A stretch of 14,996 bases of DNA from Desulfobulbus sp. (GCA_030600525.1 JAUVLX010000050.1:1-14996); one strand, 5' to 3'. Counted from the stretch's first letter, positions 6,426-13,238 are shown. Notes: generated by a model not told the origin, from the sequence alone. Numbers and translations are program-made.

Positions 6426-7433
6426 TTATTGTACCGATTTACGCTCCAGATACTGGACAAACATGGAAAAAGAAAATGTCAGCACCAAATAAAGTATTGC
6501 ACATAAAAACCACAATTCAAAGGGTTGCAGACTGGTGGTCACTGCTTCCCTGGTTGCCTTGGTCAGATCACGAATAGCAATAACCCCCAGCAGTGAAGAA
6601 TCCTTGATCATGCTAATAAACTGCCCGGTAAGCGGGGGCAGAATTCGTCGAAACGCCTGCGGCAGAATGATATGCCGCATGGCCCGGTACTTGGACATCC
6701 CAAGTGAACGGGCAGCCTCAATCTGACCAGGATGAATAGACTGGATACCGGCCCGGACAATCTCTGCCACATAGGCCCCAGCAAAAATGGCAAGGGAAGC
6801 CACACCGAACCAAAGTGGTGGAATCTGCCCAATCCCTATATTAGCCAACATCGAATTAATCAGGGTACCTAGTACAAAATACCAGATAAAGATCTGAACC
6901 AGCAGGGGTGAACCGCGGATCAATTCAATATAGGTAATTGCCGACATCCGCAATGCAGGATTCTGAGAAATACGTGCAATCCCGGTAAGCAGCCCCAAGA
7001 TTACCCCAAAAATAATAGCAATGAAACTCACCTTCAGGGTCACCCACAGGCCGACGAGTAATAAACCGGCCTCCCAGCTTTTTTCCTGGGCCAGGACATC
7101 CCCCATAAATACGGTGTCGTCTTCACTTACGACAATGCCACTGGCAGGTACGGTATACGATTGGGCAAAATCATCCTCGCCAGACACTTCTATCTGGGCA
7201 GTCTCACCATTGAGCGTTATACCACTGACGACCCCTTCAATTTCGGTTCGAATATCAACCTGTTCTTCATAATAAAAATATTTTGGAATCCTGTTCCAAC
7301 GCCAGACATAATCAACCTGCAGGGTAGCGGCATAGAGACCGGCAAGCCCACAGATGACCATGACAGCAAAAACGCTGTACCAGAACAGATTATATTTCCG
7401 GGCTTGCTGAGCACGTGCTGATGAGTCAAACAT
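6426..7433 (-). CDS. Polar amino-acid ABC transporter permease with periplasmic insert
   Basis: 335 residues; GlnP/HisM-type permeases are usually 215-260. The C-terminal 215 residues are a standard permease: several membrane segments from about residue 120, and the EAA loop EAARSLGMSKYRAMRHIILP that docks on the ATPase. The extra N-terminal part has a membrane segment (about 16-38) followed by about 80 predicted periplasmic residues. These include VWRWNRIPKY, then an alternating beta-like stretch ending VSEDDTVFMGDVLAQE. That ending resembles the V-x-EGD-x-V-x-x-GD-x-L hammerhead of biotinyl/lipoyl-like or HlyD-like folds. The start is ATG 7433; no strong ribosome binding site is visible, which fits reduced expression behind the preceding hairpin. 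The stop coincides with the edge of the family B element. Confidence 0.93.
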   Translation of the reverse strand: MFDSSARAQQARKYNLFWYSVFAVMVICGLAGLYAATLQVDYVWRWNRIPKYFYYEEQVDIRTEIEGVVSGITLNGETAQIEVSGEDDFAQSYTVPASGIVVSEDDTVFMGDVLAQEKSWEAGLLLVGLWVTLKVSFIAIIFGVILGLLTGIARISQNPALRMSAITYIELIRGSPLLVQIFIWYFVLGTLINSMLANIGIGQIPPLWFGVASLAIFAGAYVAEIVRAGIQSIHPGQIEAARSLGMSKYRAMRHIILPQAFRRILPPLTGQFISMIKDSSLLGVIAIRDLTKATREAVTTSLQPFELWFLCAILYLVLTFSFSMFVQYLERKSVQ

Positions 7434-7450
7434 GAAAGATACCGCAGAAA

Positions 7451-7482
7451 AAAAGGAAACCGGGAGAGAGAATCTCTCCCGG
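7451..7482 (-). terminator. Intercistronic terminator between binding protein and permease
   Basis: On the minus strand CCGGGAGAGA, loop TTC, TCTCTCCCGG form a perfect 10-bp stem (7460-7482), followed at once by TTTCCTTTTTTTC. It lies 14 bases after the binding-protein stop and before the permease start. A partial rho-independent terminator here is the classic way to make binding protein in excess over the membrane complex. It can also protect the 3' end of the upstream message. Confidence 0.85.
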
Positions 7483-7495
7483 CAAAAAAAAGAAC

Positions 7496-8320
7496 TTACT
7501 GCATTTTTTTACGCCATTCGGTGCTTTCAAACCATTTATGATACAGCTTCTGGTGACGGCCATCGTTCTTGAGCTGACGCATGAAGTTATTCAGGAAATT
7601 GATAAAATCAGGATCACCCTTACGAATACCCCAGGCAAGCGGTTCAAAGGTAAACGGCTTTTTAATCAGAAACAGTTTATCGCCACCCTGCTCTGCAGTA
7701 AAGATAGAAGTGAAAGGCAGGTCATAGATCATTGCATCTGCTTTACCGTTCAAAACTTCGAGAGCAGCATCAGTTTCGCTTTCAAATGATTTGTACTTGG
7801 CCTTTGGCAGATAACGTTTTGCAGCCATCTCGCCGGTGGTCCCAAGTTTGGAAACGATGGTAAACGCTGGATCATTCAGGTCTCGGTAACTGGTAACCTT
7901 GCCCTTATGCTTGCTATTGATCATAGGCGTCTGACCGATAACAACAAAGGGATCGGCAAAATTTATCGTCAGGTTACGTTCCTGGGTTACAGTCATACCT
8001 GCAGTAATAATATCAATTTTATCAGTCAGCAATGCCGGGATAATACCATCAAAAGCCATATTGACAGGTACAAATTTGACGCCCATGGCCTTAGCAAGCT
8101 CACGAGCAATGTCAATTTCGAACCCGACAAATTTTCCATTTTTATCTGTCATTTCAAACGGCATGTAGCCGGAGTCAATACCGCAACGCAGTTCCCCACG
8201 CTTTAAAATAGATTCAATGGTGGATTTGCTGGCAAGGTCAATATCAGCCGCTGTCGCAGTCATTACCATTGCAACAACACTGAGTAAAGCCAGTGCGACA
8301 AGCCTCATTCCCTGTTTCAT
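7496..8320 (-). CDS. Periplasmic amino-acid-binding protein (SBP family 3)
   Basis: 274 residues. An N-terminal signal peptide (MKQGMRLVALALLSVVAMVMTATA, likely cut before ADI) precedes a family 3 solute-binding domain: GELRCGIDSGYMPFE, GKFVGFEIDIARELAKAMG, the signature WDG-like AFDGIIPALLTDKIDII, and TQERNLTINFADPFV, whose Arg normally clamps the alpha-carboxylate. GTTGE and KADAMIYDLPF of the second lobe follow. It captures a polar amino acid and hands it to the permease encoded next. The upstream frame could start at 8344, but AAGGAG sits six bases before the ATG at 8320 (another ATG lies at 8323), which decides the start. Substrate class cannot be fixed by eye. No lipobox is present, so it should be soluble in the periplasm. 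Confidence 0.95.
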   Translation of the reverse strand: MKQGMRLVALALLSVVAMVMTATAADIDLASKSTIESILKRGELRCGIDSGYMPFEMTDKNGKFVGFEIDIARELAKAMGVKFVPVNMAFDGIIPALLTDKIDIITAGMTVTQERNLTINFADPFVVIGQTPMINSKHKGKVTSYRDLNDPAFTIVSKLGTTGEMAAKRYLPKAKYKSFESETDAALEVLNGKADAMIYDLPFTSIFTAEQGGDKLFLIKKPFTFEPLAWGIRKGDPDFINFLNNFMRQLKNDGRHQKLYHKWFESTEWRKKMQ

Positions 8321-8377
8321 CATTTTCTCCTTTTGCAGATACAATTATTTTTTAGCGTAGTAATGCTCTTTCACCAC

Positions 8378-8545
8378 TCAGCCATACTTTCCTTCGGTCA
8401 ATATTTCTTTTAACACCATTTCAATTCGGCAATGCTGACATACAGGCATTGTCTCTTTAGGGAAATAGACTATCTGGGTTTGACGACATTTCGGGCACAC
8501 AACCTCAACGACATTTTGCCGCTCTTCTTTTGCTTTTCTTGTCAT
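8378..8545 (-). CDS. 55-residue zinc-ribbon miniprotein
   Basis: A short protein with two CxxC knuckles, CPKC (17-20) and CQHC (36-39), spaced for a single rubredoxin/zinc-ribbon-like metal site and joined by RQTQIVYFPKETMPV. The N-terminus is charged (MTRKAKEERQ). The frame extends upstream to 8593, but GGAG seven bases before ATG 8545 and a good promoter whose transcript would begin downstream of 8576 make the short form the likely one. It lies 57 bp ahead of the binding-protein gene on the same strand, apparently as first gene of the transporter operon. Function unknown; a small nucleic-acid- or protein-binding regulator is possible, but nothing in the sequence proves it. Confidence 0.75.
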   Translation of the reverse strand: MTRKAKEERQNVVEVVCPKCRQTQIVYFPKETMPVCQHCRIEMVLKEILTEGKYG

Positions 8546-8575
8546 ATACGATCTCCATGTCGAAAAGAAAGGTCT

Positions 8576-8604
8576 GTTATAGTCGCAACACACAATCCAG
8601 GCAA
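8576..8604 (-). promoter_or_regulatory. Sigma-70-type promoter for the ABC importer operon
   Basis: Reading the minus strand: TTGCCT (8604-8599), a 17-bp spacer, then TATAAC (8581-8576). Four of six bases match the -35 consensus and five of six the -10, with optimal spacing. The start point would be near 8569, giving a short leader before the zinc-ribbon ATG at 8545. Confidence 0.6.
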
Positions 8605-8613
8605 GAAATTCCT

Positions 8614-8628
8614 GTCACAAAATGTGAC
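8614..8628. promoter_or_regulatory. Perfect dyad upstream of the ABC operon promoter
   Basis: GTCACA-AAA-TGTGAC is a perfect 6-bp inverted repeat with a 3-base spacer. It ends nine bases upstream of the -35 box of the importer promoter (minus strand). This is the right place for a dimeric activator or repressor. The half-site TGTGAC resembles CRP-family half-sites, but their order here is inverted relative to TGTGA-N6-TCACA, so the regulator is unknown. Confidence 0.45.
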
Positions 8629-8705
8629 TCCATCCTGCTCACTTTATCAAAAAAAAACACCTCCAAAAAACGAAAGAAAAAAGCTGTCTTTATGCATGCA
8701 TCTGG

Positions 8706-8726
8706 TTTCCGCCGAACTGGCGGAAA
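8706..8726 (-). terminator. Hairpin after the ACT-like gene
   Basis: TTTCCGCC (8706-8713), loop GAACT, GGCGGAAA (8719-8726): a perfect 8-bp stem nine bases past the stop of the gene at 8736-9020. On the minus strand a U-rich region follows, but only after about 20 bases. It is a plausible though not ideal rho-independent terminator. Confidence 0.5.
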
Positions 8727-8735
8727 GGAGGCTCA

Positions 8736-9020
8736 TCAGCCCTGATAGGTGCAACTGACAAGATCGGAAAGAGTGTATTGAATTTGCCCAGCTGTGAGTT
8801 CTCTGAGGATAGTATCCAACTGTTGCTTGTCGGCAAATGAGATCCAGGTCGACCCCTTTTCCTGCTGCAGGATAAAGCCTTTATCCTGCAGGGTAGTTAC
8901 CGCTTTATCAAGCGTATTCACCACAACCCCCAATACAGAAAAATCATTCATATAAAAAGTGGGGAAATCTATTTCCTTATTATAATTTGTACCTTTTTCA
9001 ACAATACGAAGCATACCCAT
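8736..9020 (-). CDS. Small ACT-like-fold protein, function unknown
   Basis: 94 residues from ATG 9020, chosen because GGGAAGAG lies just upstream; the open frame reaches 9086 but the extra residues have no ribosome binding site and would run through a palindrome. From residue about 28 the pattern reads strand (FSVLGVVVN), helix (TLDKAVTTLQDKG), strand (FILQQEKG), strand (STWISFAD), helix (KQQLDTILRELTAG), strand (IQYTLSDLVSC). This beta-alpha-beta-beta-alpha-beta order suits an ACT or other ferredoxin-like fold, used for small-molecule sensing, but I find no diagnostic ligand motif. A glyoxalase half-domain is the alternative. It is monocistronic as far as can be seen, with a hairpin behind it and a perfect palindrome in front. 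Confidence 0.65.
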   Translation of the reverse strand: MGMLRIVEKGTNYNKEIDFPTFYMNDFSVLGVVVNTLDKAVTTLQDKGFILQQEKGSTWISFADKQQLDTILRELTAGQIQYTLSDLVSCTYQG

Positions 9021-9033
9021 TTTTCTCTTCCCT

Positions 9034-9047
9034 GGAGAATATTCTCC
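9034..9047. promoter_or_regulatory. 14-bp perfect palindrome in the leader of the ACT-like gene
   Basis: GGAGAATATTCTCC is a perfect spacer-less palindrome 14 bases upstream of the ATG at 9020 and just before its ribosome binding site. It is a candidate operator for a dimeric repressor, possibly autoregulatory. No identified regulator gene lies next to it. Confidence 0.35.
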
Positions 9048-9099
9048 GGTAAAAGTTATTGAGAAAACTACATTACAAAAGAGCAAGCCTGACGGACTC

Positions 9100-9133
9100 C
9101 CAACAGCGGCTGCTGGATGTTGGATGCAACATC
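9100..9133. other. Overlapping alternative hairpins after the small exported peptide gene
   Basis: GATGTTG-gatg-CAACATC (9116-9133) and CCAACA (9100-9105) with TGTTGG (9118-9123) share the same middle segment and cannot form together. They lie right at and after the minus-strand stop at 9132. No U-run follows, so a strong intrinsic terminator is unlikely. Confidence 0.3.
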
Positions 9134-9271
9134 AATATCTAAGGACTAAAAAACTAACAAGAGCTCCACCGCCATAGAGCAGACAGATATTCTTTGGTTC
9201 TGCTGCCATTACCTGGCAAAAGGTAAACACACTAAAAGTACAGTCATAACTACCGTCAGTTTCTTTTTCAT
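9132..9271 (-). pseudogene. Frameshifted 46-residue exported hydrophobic peptide
   Basis: ATG 9271 opens MKKKLTVVMTVLLVCLPFA, a convincing signal peptide, then hits a TAA. Adding one base at the GCC/AGG junction (about 9214; a C lost from GCCCAGG would do it) restores QVMAAEPKNICLLYGGGALVSFLVLRY and a stop at 9132-9134. The restored tail has EP followed by a hydrophobic glycine-containing run and a terminal Arg, loosely like a PEP-CTERM sorting tail; alternatively it is a signal-cleaved mini membrane peptide. With one lesion only, either a recent pseudogene or a base-call error is possible. I do not recognise the family. Confidence 0.45.
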
Positions 9272-9296
9272 ATTTATTTCGTCACCCAATAAACAC

Positions 9297-9324
9297 TTGG
9301 TAACGATCCTAAATATGATAGAAT
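9297..9324 (+). promoter_or_regulatory. Possible promoter for the hybrid kinase gene
   Basis: TTGGTA (9297-9302), 16-bp spacer, TAGAAT (9319-9324) on the plus strand. It would give a leader of about 160 nt. The region is very AT-rich, so chance matches are likely. Nothing else recognisable lies between 9325 and 9480. Confidence 0.3.
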
Positions 9325-9491
9325 CACAGTAATAATTACGTTATAAAAAACTGATCCCAAAATTCACTAAAAAAATATTCTTCAAAAATCATGTCTACCC
9401 AAAATGAAAATTTTACCCAACGGACAGATAACAGTTTGAGAGTAAACAAATTTTAACCACGATTGTAACCCCGTCCAGTAAGAGGAAAAGA

Positions 9492-11630
9492 GTGGCCCCA
9501 ACACATACTAAAAAACGTTTGAGCGTCAAGACGGTTATGGGTTTGCTGATTGTGCTATCCCTAGCTGTCTTTTCTATCTTTGCTTTCTTTTATCATCGAC
9601 ATCTCCTGTTACAGGAAACCGCCCAAATACAAAACCACGCCACTGTCATCAGCACATCGCTATGGTCCTATGAACCACTGGCACCAATGGAATACATGAC
9701 GCTGGCAGTCAAAGCCAACAGATACGAGCAGGCAACAATCTTTGATGAGCAAGACCAGATATTTTTACACATTGATGGGGATCCCTATACATGGATTGAG
9801 ACCCTGTTTCTCACCCTTGGCCTCTTCCATACCTACCAACATAAGGAACCTATCATCTTTAACGGCACCACCATTGGCCACATTGATATCCAATGGCTAT
9901 GCAGAGTGATTTACCAGTACATGTACATTCTCTTCTGCTTGCTGCTGTTTTTGACTGGCATTTGGCTATTTCTCACGTTGCTTGATGCAAAAGCACTGCT
10001 TGAACAACGGGTTCTTGCACGAACCGCTAAACTGGAAATGGAAGTACGGGAGCGAAAAAAAGCCGAAGAAAAACTCCGCCTCCAGGCACAGCATCTCTCC
10101 ATGCATGTACAGAACACACCACTTGCAGTCATCGAGTGGAGTTCAGATTTCAAAATTGTTGAATGGAATAAAGCCGCAGAATCAATCTTTGGTTTCCCGC
10201 GAGATGAGGCACTGGGAAAAACACCCTATGAGTTACTCTTGCCCTCAGAAGAAAAGGAGGGAATACAAAAATTATGGGGCAAGTTAAGCAACCAGGCCAG
10301 AGGTATACGTTCAATAAATACCAACCTGACAAAAAATAAGGAAATTAAGACCTGCGAATGGTTTAACACCCCCCTTTTAAACAGCAATGGAGAGGTCAGC
10401 GGTGTTGCCTCCCTTGTACTGGACATAACAGACAGGATTAAAGCAGAACAGGCTAACAAAGTGCTCCAAGAACAGTTGCTCCAATCACAAAAGATGGAAG
10501 CCATCGGCAATCTGGCAGGTGGCATTTCTCATGATTTTAACAATCTACTCCAGGGAATATCAGGATATACCCAGCTCCTGCTTGGTAACTGGGATCCAAA
10601 AAGCAAGGATTATTCGCGACTGCAGGGCATCCTTCAAGCCTGTGAAAGGGCAACCGATCTGATCAAGCAGCTTTTAACCTTGAGCAGAAAAGTCGAAAGT
10701 ACCCTTGGGCCACTTGATCTCAATGAAAGAGTCACACAGATACGCGCCATACTTGACCATACGATCCCCAAGATGATCGACATCAAAATAGACCTGGCAC
10801 CAAAGTTATATACGATCAACGCTGACCCGGTCCAGATTGAACAAATCATTCTTAATATGGCAATCAACGCCCACCAGGCCATGCCAGATGGGGGGAAACT
10901 TTCCATCACCACAGCAAATACTCACCTGGATGCAGCCTTTTGCGCAAAACACCTCAAGGCAACCCAAGGACCCAATGTGATGCTTAAAGTTGTAGACACT
11001 GGCATTGGTATGGATCAGGCAACCTTGGAAAGAGTCTTTGAACCATTTTTCACGACCAAGGAAGTTGGACAGGGAACAGGCCTTGGGTTATCAACAGTTT
11101 ATGGTATTATACAATCCCATGGCGCATATATAGAGTGTTTGAGTAGCTCCGGAAAGGGTACCGAATTCACCATTTACTTCCCGGCCATTGCCCACCAGCA
11201 AGAGCTGCTCGAGAAACCGACAGAAAAGGATTTCGAACTAGGCAAAAATGAAACAGTCCTGATAGTGGATGACGAAGATATTGTGCGGGAAATAGGGGCC
11301 GAGATACTCTCCGTCCATGGCTACGCCACCCTTATTGCCGAGAGCGGGGAAGAGGGAATCCGGATCTATAGTGAAAACAAGGACAAGATCGATATCGTGA
11401 TCATGGACTTAAACATGCCTGGCATGGGGGGATTCAACAGCATCCGGGAACTGAAAACACTGGACCCCAATGTATGCATCCTGGTGGCCAGCGGCTATAT
11501 TCCGACTGACACCGTCAAACAGGCAACCGAACTTGGTGCCGATGGTTTCATTTCCAAACCGTTTCAAATTCGCAACCTACTGAAAAAGATACGGGAAACC
11601 CTTACGATTTCACGTCAAACCAAAAAATGA
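9492..11630 (+). CDS. Orphan hybrid sensor histidine kinase (TM-sensor-TM-PAS-HisKA-HATPase-REC)
   Basis: 712 residues from GTG 9492, with AAGAGG seven bases upstream. Order: membrane helix at about 15-38, an extracytoplasmic sensor of about 100 residues, second helix at about 142-165, a linker coiled coil (165-200), a PAS domain (about 203-318; VIEWNKAAESIFGFPRDEALGKTPYELL), HisKA with the phospho-accepting H347 in GGISHDFNNLLQ, an HATPase domain with N-box (ILNMAINAHQAMPDGG), G1 (VVDTGIGM, D502), FEPFFTTK and G2 (GQGTGLGLS), then a receiver with acid pocket D593/D594, phospho-acceptor D639 (VIMDLNMPGMGG), S667 and K689. All catalytic residues are present. No DNA-binding partner is nearby, so the output is unknown; it may feed a distant phosphotransfer protein. 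A polytopic membrane gene follows 80 bp downstream. Confidence 0.95.
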   Translation: MAPTHTKKRLSVKTVMGLLIVLSLAVFSIFAFFYHRHLLLQETAQIQNHATVISTSLWSYEPLAPMEYMTLAVKANRYEQATIFDEQDQIFLHIDGDPYTWIETLFLTLGLFHTYQHKEPIIFNGTTIGHIDIQWLCRVIYQYMYILFCLLLFLTGIWLFLTLLDAKALLEQRVLARTAKLEMEVRERKKAEEKLRLQAQHLSMHVQNTPLAVIEWSSDFKIVEWNKAAESIFGFPRDEALGKTPYELLLPSEEKEGIQKLWGKLSNQARGIRSINTNLTKNKEIKTCEWFNTPLLNSNGEVSGVASLVLDITDRIKAEQANKVLQEQLLQSQKMEAIGNLAGGISHDFNNLLQGISGYTQLLLGNWDPKSKDYSRLQGILQACERATDLIKQLLTLSRKVESTLGPLDLNERVTQIRAILDHTIPKMIDIKIDLAPKLYTINADPVQIEQIILNMAINAHQAMPDGGKLSITTANTHLDAAFCAKHLKATQGPNVMLKVVDTGIGMDQATLERVFEPFFTTKEVGQGTGLGLSTVYGIIQSHGAYIECLSSSGKGTEFTIYFPAIAHQQELLEKPTEKDFELGKNETVLIVDDEDIVREIGAEILSVHGYATLIAESGEEGIRIYSENKDKIDIVIMDLNMPGMGGFNSIRELKTLDPNVCILVASGYIPTDTVKQATELGADGFISKPFQIRNLLKKIRETLTISRQTKK

Positions 11631-11710
11631 TGGTGTCATTAATACTTCGACCTATGGCGTCGCTGCATTTTTCATGGCACTTGACATACCTGATGTAAGC
11701 TACCTTGCTG

Positions 11711-12550
11711 ATGATTTTATGTAAGATAGGGCTTTCTGCCTTAATGGTGCTGGGGATTACCTGGATTGCTGAGCGCCTATCTCCACGATTTGCCGGAGTG
11801 CTGCTCGGCTTTCCCCTGGGAATGGGATTGTCTCTGTTTTTTATCGGATTGGAACAAGGGACCATCTTTGCATCCCAGAGTGCGCTCTGGTCTATCCAGG
11901 GCGTTGTCGCTGCTTTGGTGTTCAGCCTGGTCTACAGTTGCACCGCAGCAATAAGTGCAACCCTTTCCCGTCTACACAGCATTGTTCTGTCAATCCTGAC
12001 CAGTCTCTCTGCTTATTTTGCGACGGCCTTTATCATCATGCAGGAGATACCATCCAATCTTTTGTTACGATACCTGCTAGTATTATTAACACTGGCAGTA
12101 ACAGCTGTTTTGTTTCGTTTTTCCGCCTCCGGGGTCAAGCAACGCAAGATACGGGTAACCCCATTTATTCTCTGCTACCGGGCCTTTGCTGCTGCCGCTA
12201 TTATCCTGCTTGTCACCGGAACAGCAGCAATGGTTGGCCCCAAGTGGTCAGGGCTGTTTTCTGCTTTTCCGACAACCATCCTCCCCACTGTAGTCATCCT
12301 GCATATCCACTACGGTTCTGCTGTTATGGGACCCCTTTTTCGTGAATTGCCTCAAGGGATGCTGGCCCTGATTCTTTTTGCCTGCTGCATCCACTTTTCC
12401 TACCCGCTCACAGGCGTATATTCAGGAATTATTTTGTCGTATCTGGCTTCTGCCTGCTATCTGTTGTTTTACGAAACATTTCTCAGACAGCGCCTGAACC
12501 TGGTATTGGACAAAGTCTCAGTTCCCTGTTCGCTATCAACAAAAGAGTGA
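11711..12550 (+). CDS. Polytopic membrane protein with two similar halves
   Basis: 279 residues with about eight to nine membrane segments. The two halves look alike. Residues about 1-50 (CKIGLSALMVLGITWIAERL, then FAGVLLGFPLGMGLSLFFIG) resemble about 155-205 (CYRAFAAAAIILLVTGTAAM, then WSGLFSAFPTTILPTVVILH). The repeated core is G-L-x-(G/A)-FP-x-x-x-x-(L/P). Half-length relatives are seen in small DUF3147/GlpM-like proteins, but I cannot assign the family. The start is uncertain: ATG 11711 is used, TTG 11705 is possible, and neither has a good ribosome binding site. It lies 80 bp after the kinase gene on the same strand and could be co-transcribed; a functional link is not shown. Family C starts seven bases after its stop. 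Confidence 0.75.
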   Translation: MILCKIGLSALMVLGITWIAERLSPRFAGVLLGFPLGMGLSLFFIGLEQGTIFASQSALWSIQGVVAALVFSLVYSCTAAISATLSRLHSIVLSILTSLSAYFATAFIIMQEIPSNLLLRYLLVLLTLAVTAVLFRFSASGVKQRKIRVTPFILCYRAFAAAAIILLVTGTAAMVGPKWSGLFSAFPTTILPTVVILHIHYGSAVMGPLFRELPQGMLALILFACCIHFSYPLTGVYSGIILSYLASACYLLFYETFLRQRLNLVLDKVSVPCSLSTKE

Positions 12551-12556
12551 TGTAGC

Positions 12557-12720
12557 TAGTGTCGCGTCAACGATAAAATATCGAAATATTGCGCTGGATT
12601 TTTTTGGTCCTGGATTTCTTTAACTGGTTGTTCATAGTGGGCTATGTACCACCAGTTAAAGAAATCCAGGTGCGAGAAAAAACAAGCAAAATACGTCAAA
12701 GCAGCGTTGACGAGACACTT
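12557..12720. mobile_element. Family C palindromic element (MITE-like)
   Basis: About 164 bp that fold into one hairpin. The ends, AGTGTCGCGTCAACG (12558-12572) and CGTTGACGAGACACT (12705-12719), are inverted repeats with one mismatch in 15. In the centre CCTGGATTTCTTTAACTGGT (12609-12628) and its exact complement (12651-12670) form a perfect 20-bp stem, extended with two mismatches to a tip CATAG-TGGG-CTATG (12633-12646). The zones between are looser but still complementary. It lies in the convergent gap between the membrane-protein gene (+) and the ferritin-like gene (-), where it could also stop transcription in both directions. It is unrelated in sequence to families A and B. One copy only in this window; no target duplication is obvious. 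Confidence 0.8.
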
Positions 12721-12747
12721 GTGGTAGTGCATAGTTGCCGGATTAAA

Positions 12748-13182
12748 TTACGAACTCAACGCTGCGAGTATTTCCCTGTCTTTTGTGTGTTTCTTAACCA
12801 GCCCCTTCATTGCCCTGGCCACATCAGCCTGGCCCTGTAATTTTTCAGCTGCCTTTTCATAATAACGTAAAGAACGTTCGGACAACGCTTGAGCTTTTGC
12901 AGAGAGCAGATCTAGTGCCATTGAAGATCCGTCTTCTACAACTACCTGATACGTATCCCGCTGAAACCCTTCTACTGCTGCCAGTACCATCTCGCTGACA
13001 TTTTCCCGCCTCACTCGCTGTACTTCAGCTACTCTCTTTTTTGCACTCTTTGCCAGACTTTCAAACAAAACACGGTGTTTGTCACAGTCAGGATTAACAG
13101 ATGCCTGGGACAAAAAATCAAGATGTTGTTTTTCTATTTCCTCAGCAAAACCGAGGATACTGCCAAAATTAACAAGGGGCAT
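12748..13182 (-). CDS. Ferritin-like helical protein lacking the usual metal ligands
   Basis: 144 residues, nearly all helical. The pattern resembles a rubrerythrin-type four-helix bundle: GSILGFAEEIEKQHLDFLSQAS (about 7-28), HRVLFESLAKSAKKRVAEVQRVR (about 36-58), AKAQALSERSLRYYEKAAEKL (about 95-115) and VARAMKGLVKKHTKDREILAAL (about 121-142). In iron-binding members helices 2 and 4 carry E-x-x-H pairs; here helix 2 reads AKSAKKRV, so the di-iron site seems absent. The link to ferritins is therefore structural inference. ATG 13182 has AGAGG five to six bases upstream. It is transcribed toward the family C element, and is separated from the dehydrogenase upstream by a terminator, so it should have its own promoter in 13190-13300. 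Confidence 0.7.
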   Translation of the reverse strand: MPLVNFGSILGFAEEIEKQHLDFLSQASVNPDCDKHRVLFESLAKSAKKRVAEVQRVRRENVSEMVLAAVEGFQRDTYQVVVEDGSSMALDLLSAKAQALSERSLRYYEKAAEKLQGQADVARAMKGLVKKHTKDREILAALSS

Positions 13183-13238
13183 ATTTACCTCTTACGGCCT
13201 TAATATTGTATTTTCATTTTTCCTAATTTTTATAAAGA

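Noticed and set aside
8630..8700. A- and AC-rich tract as a CRISPR or tandem repeat
   Set aside because: No regular repeat unit or spacer pattern; just low-complexity A-runs upstream of the importer promoter.
11631..11705. Possible small repeat unit between the kinase and the two-half membrane gene (CTATGGCGTCGCTGCATTTTT region)
   Set aside because: It feels repeat-like, but there is no second copy in the window and no clear inverted structure, so it cannot be supported here.
12589..12840. 83-residue plus-strand open frame
   Set aside because: It runs through the family C palindrome and the antisense of the ferritin-like gene, with no ribosome binding site; a shadow of the hairpin.
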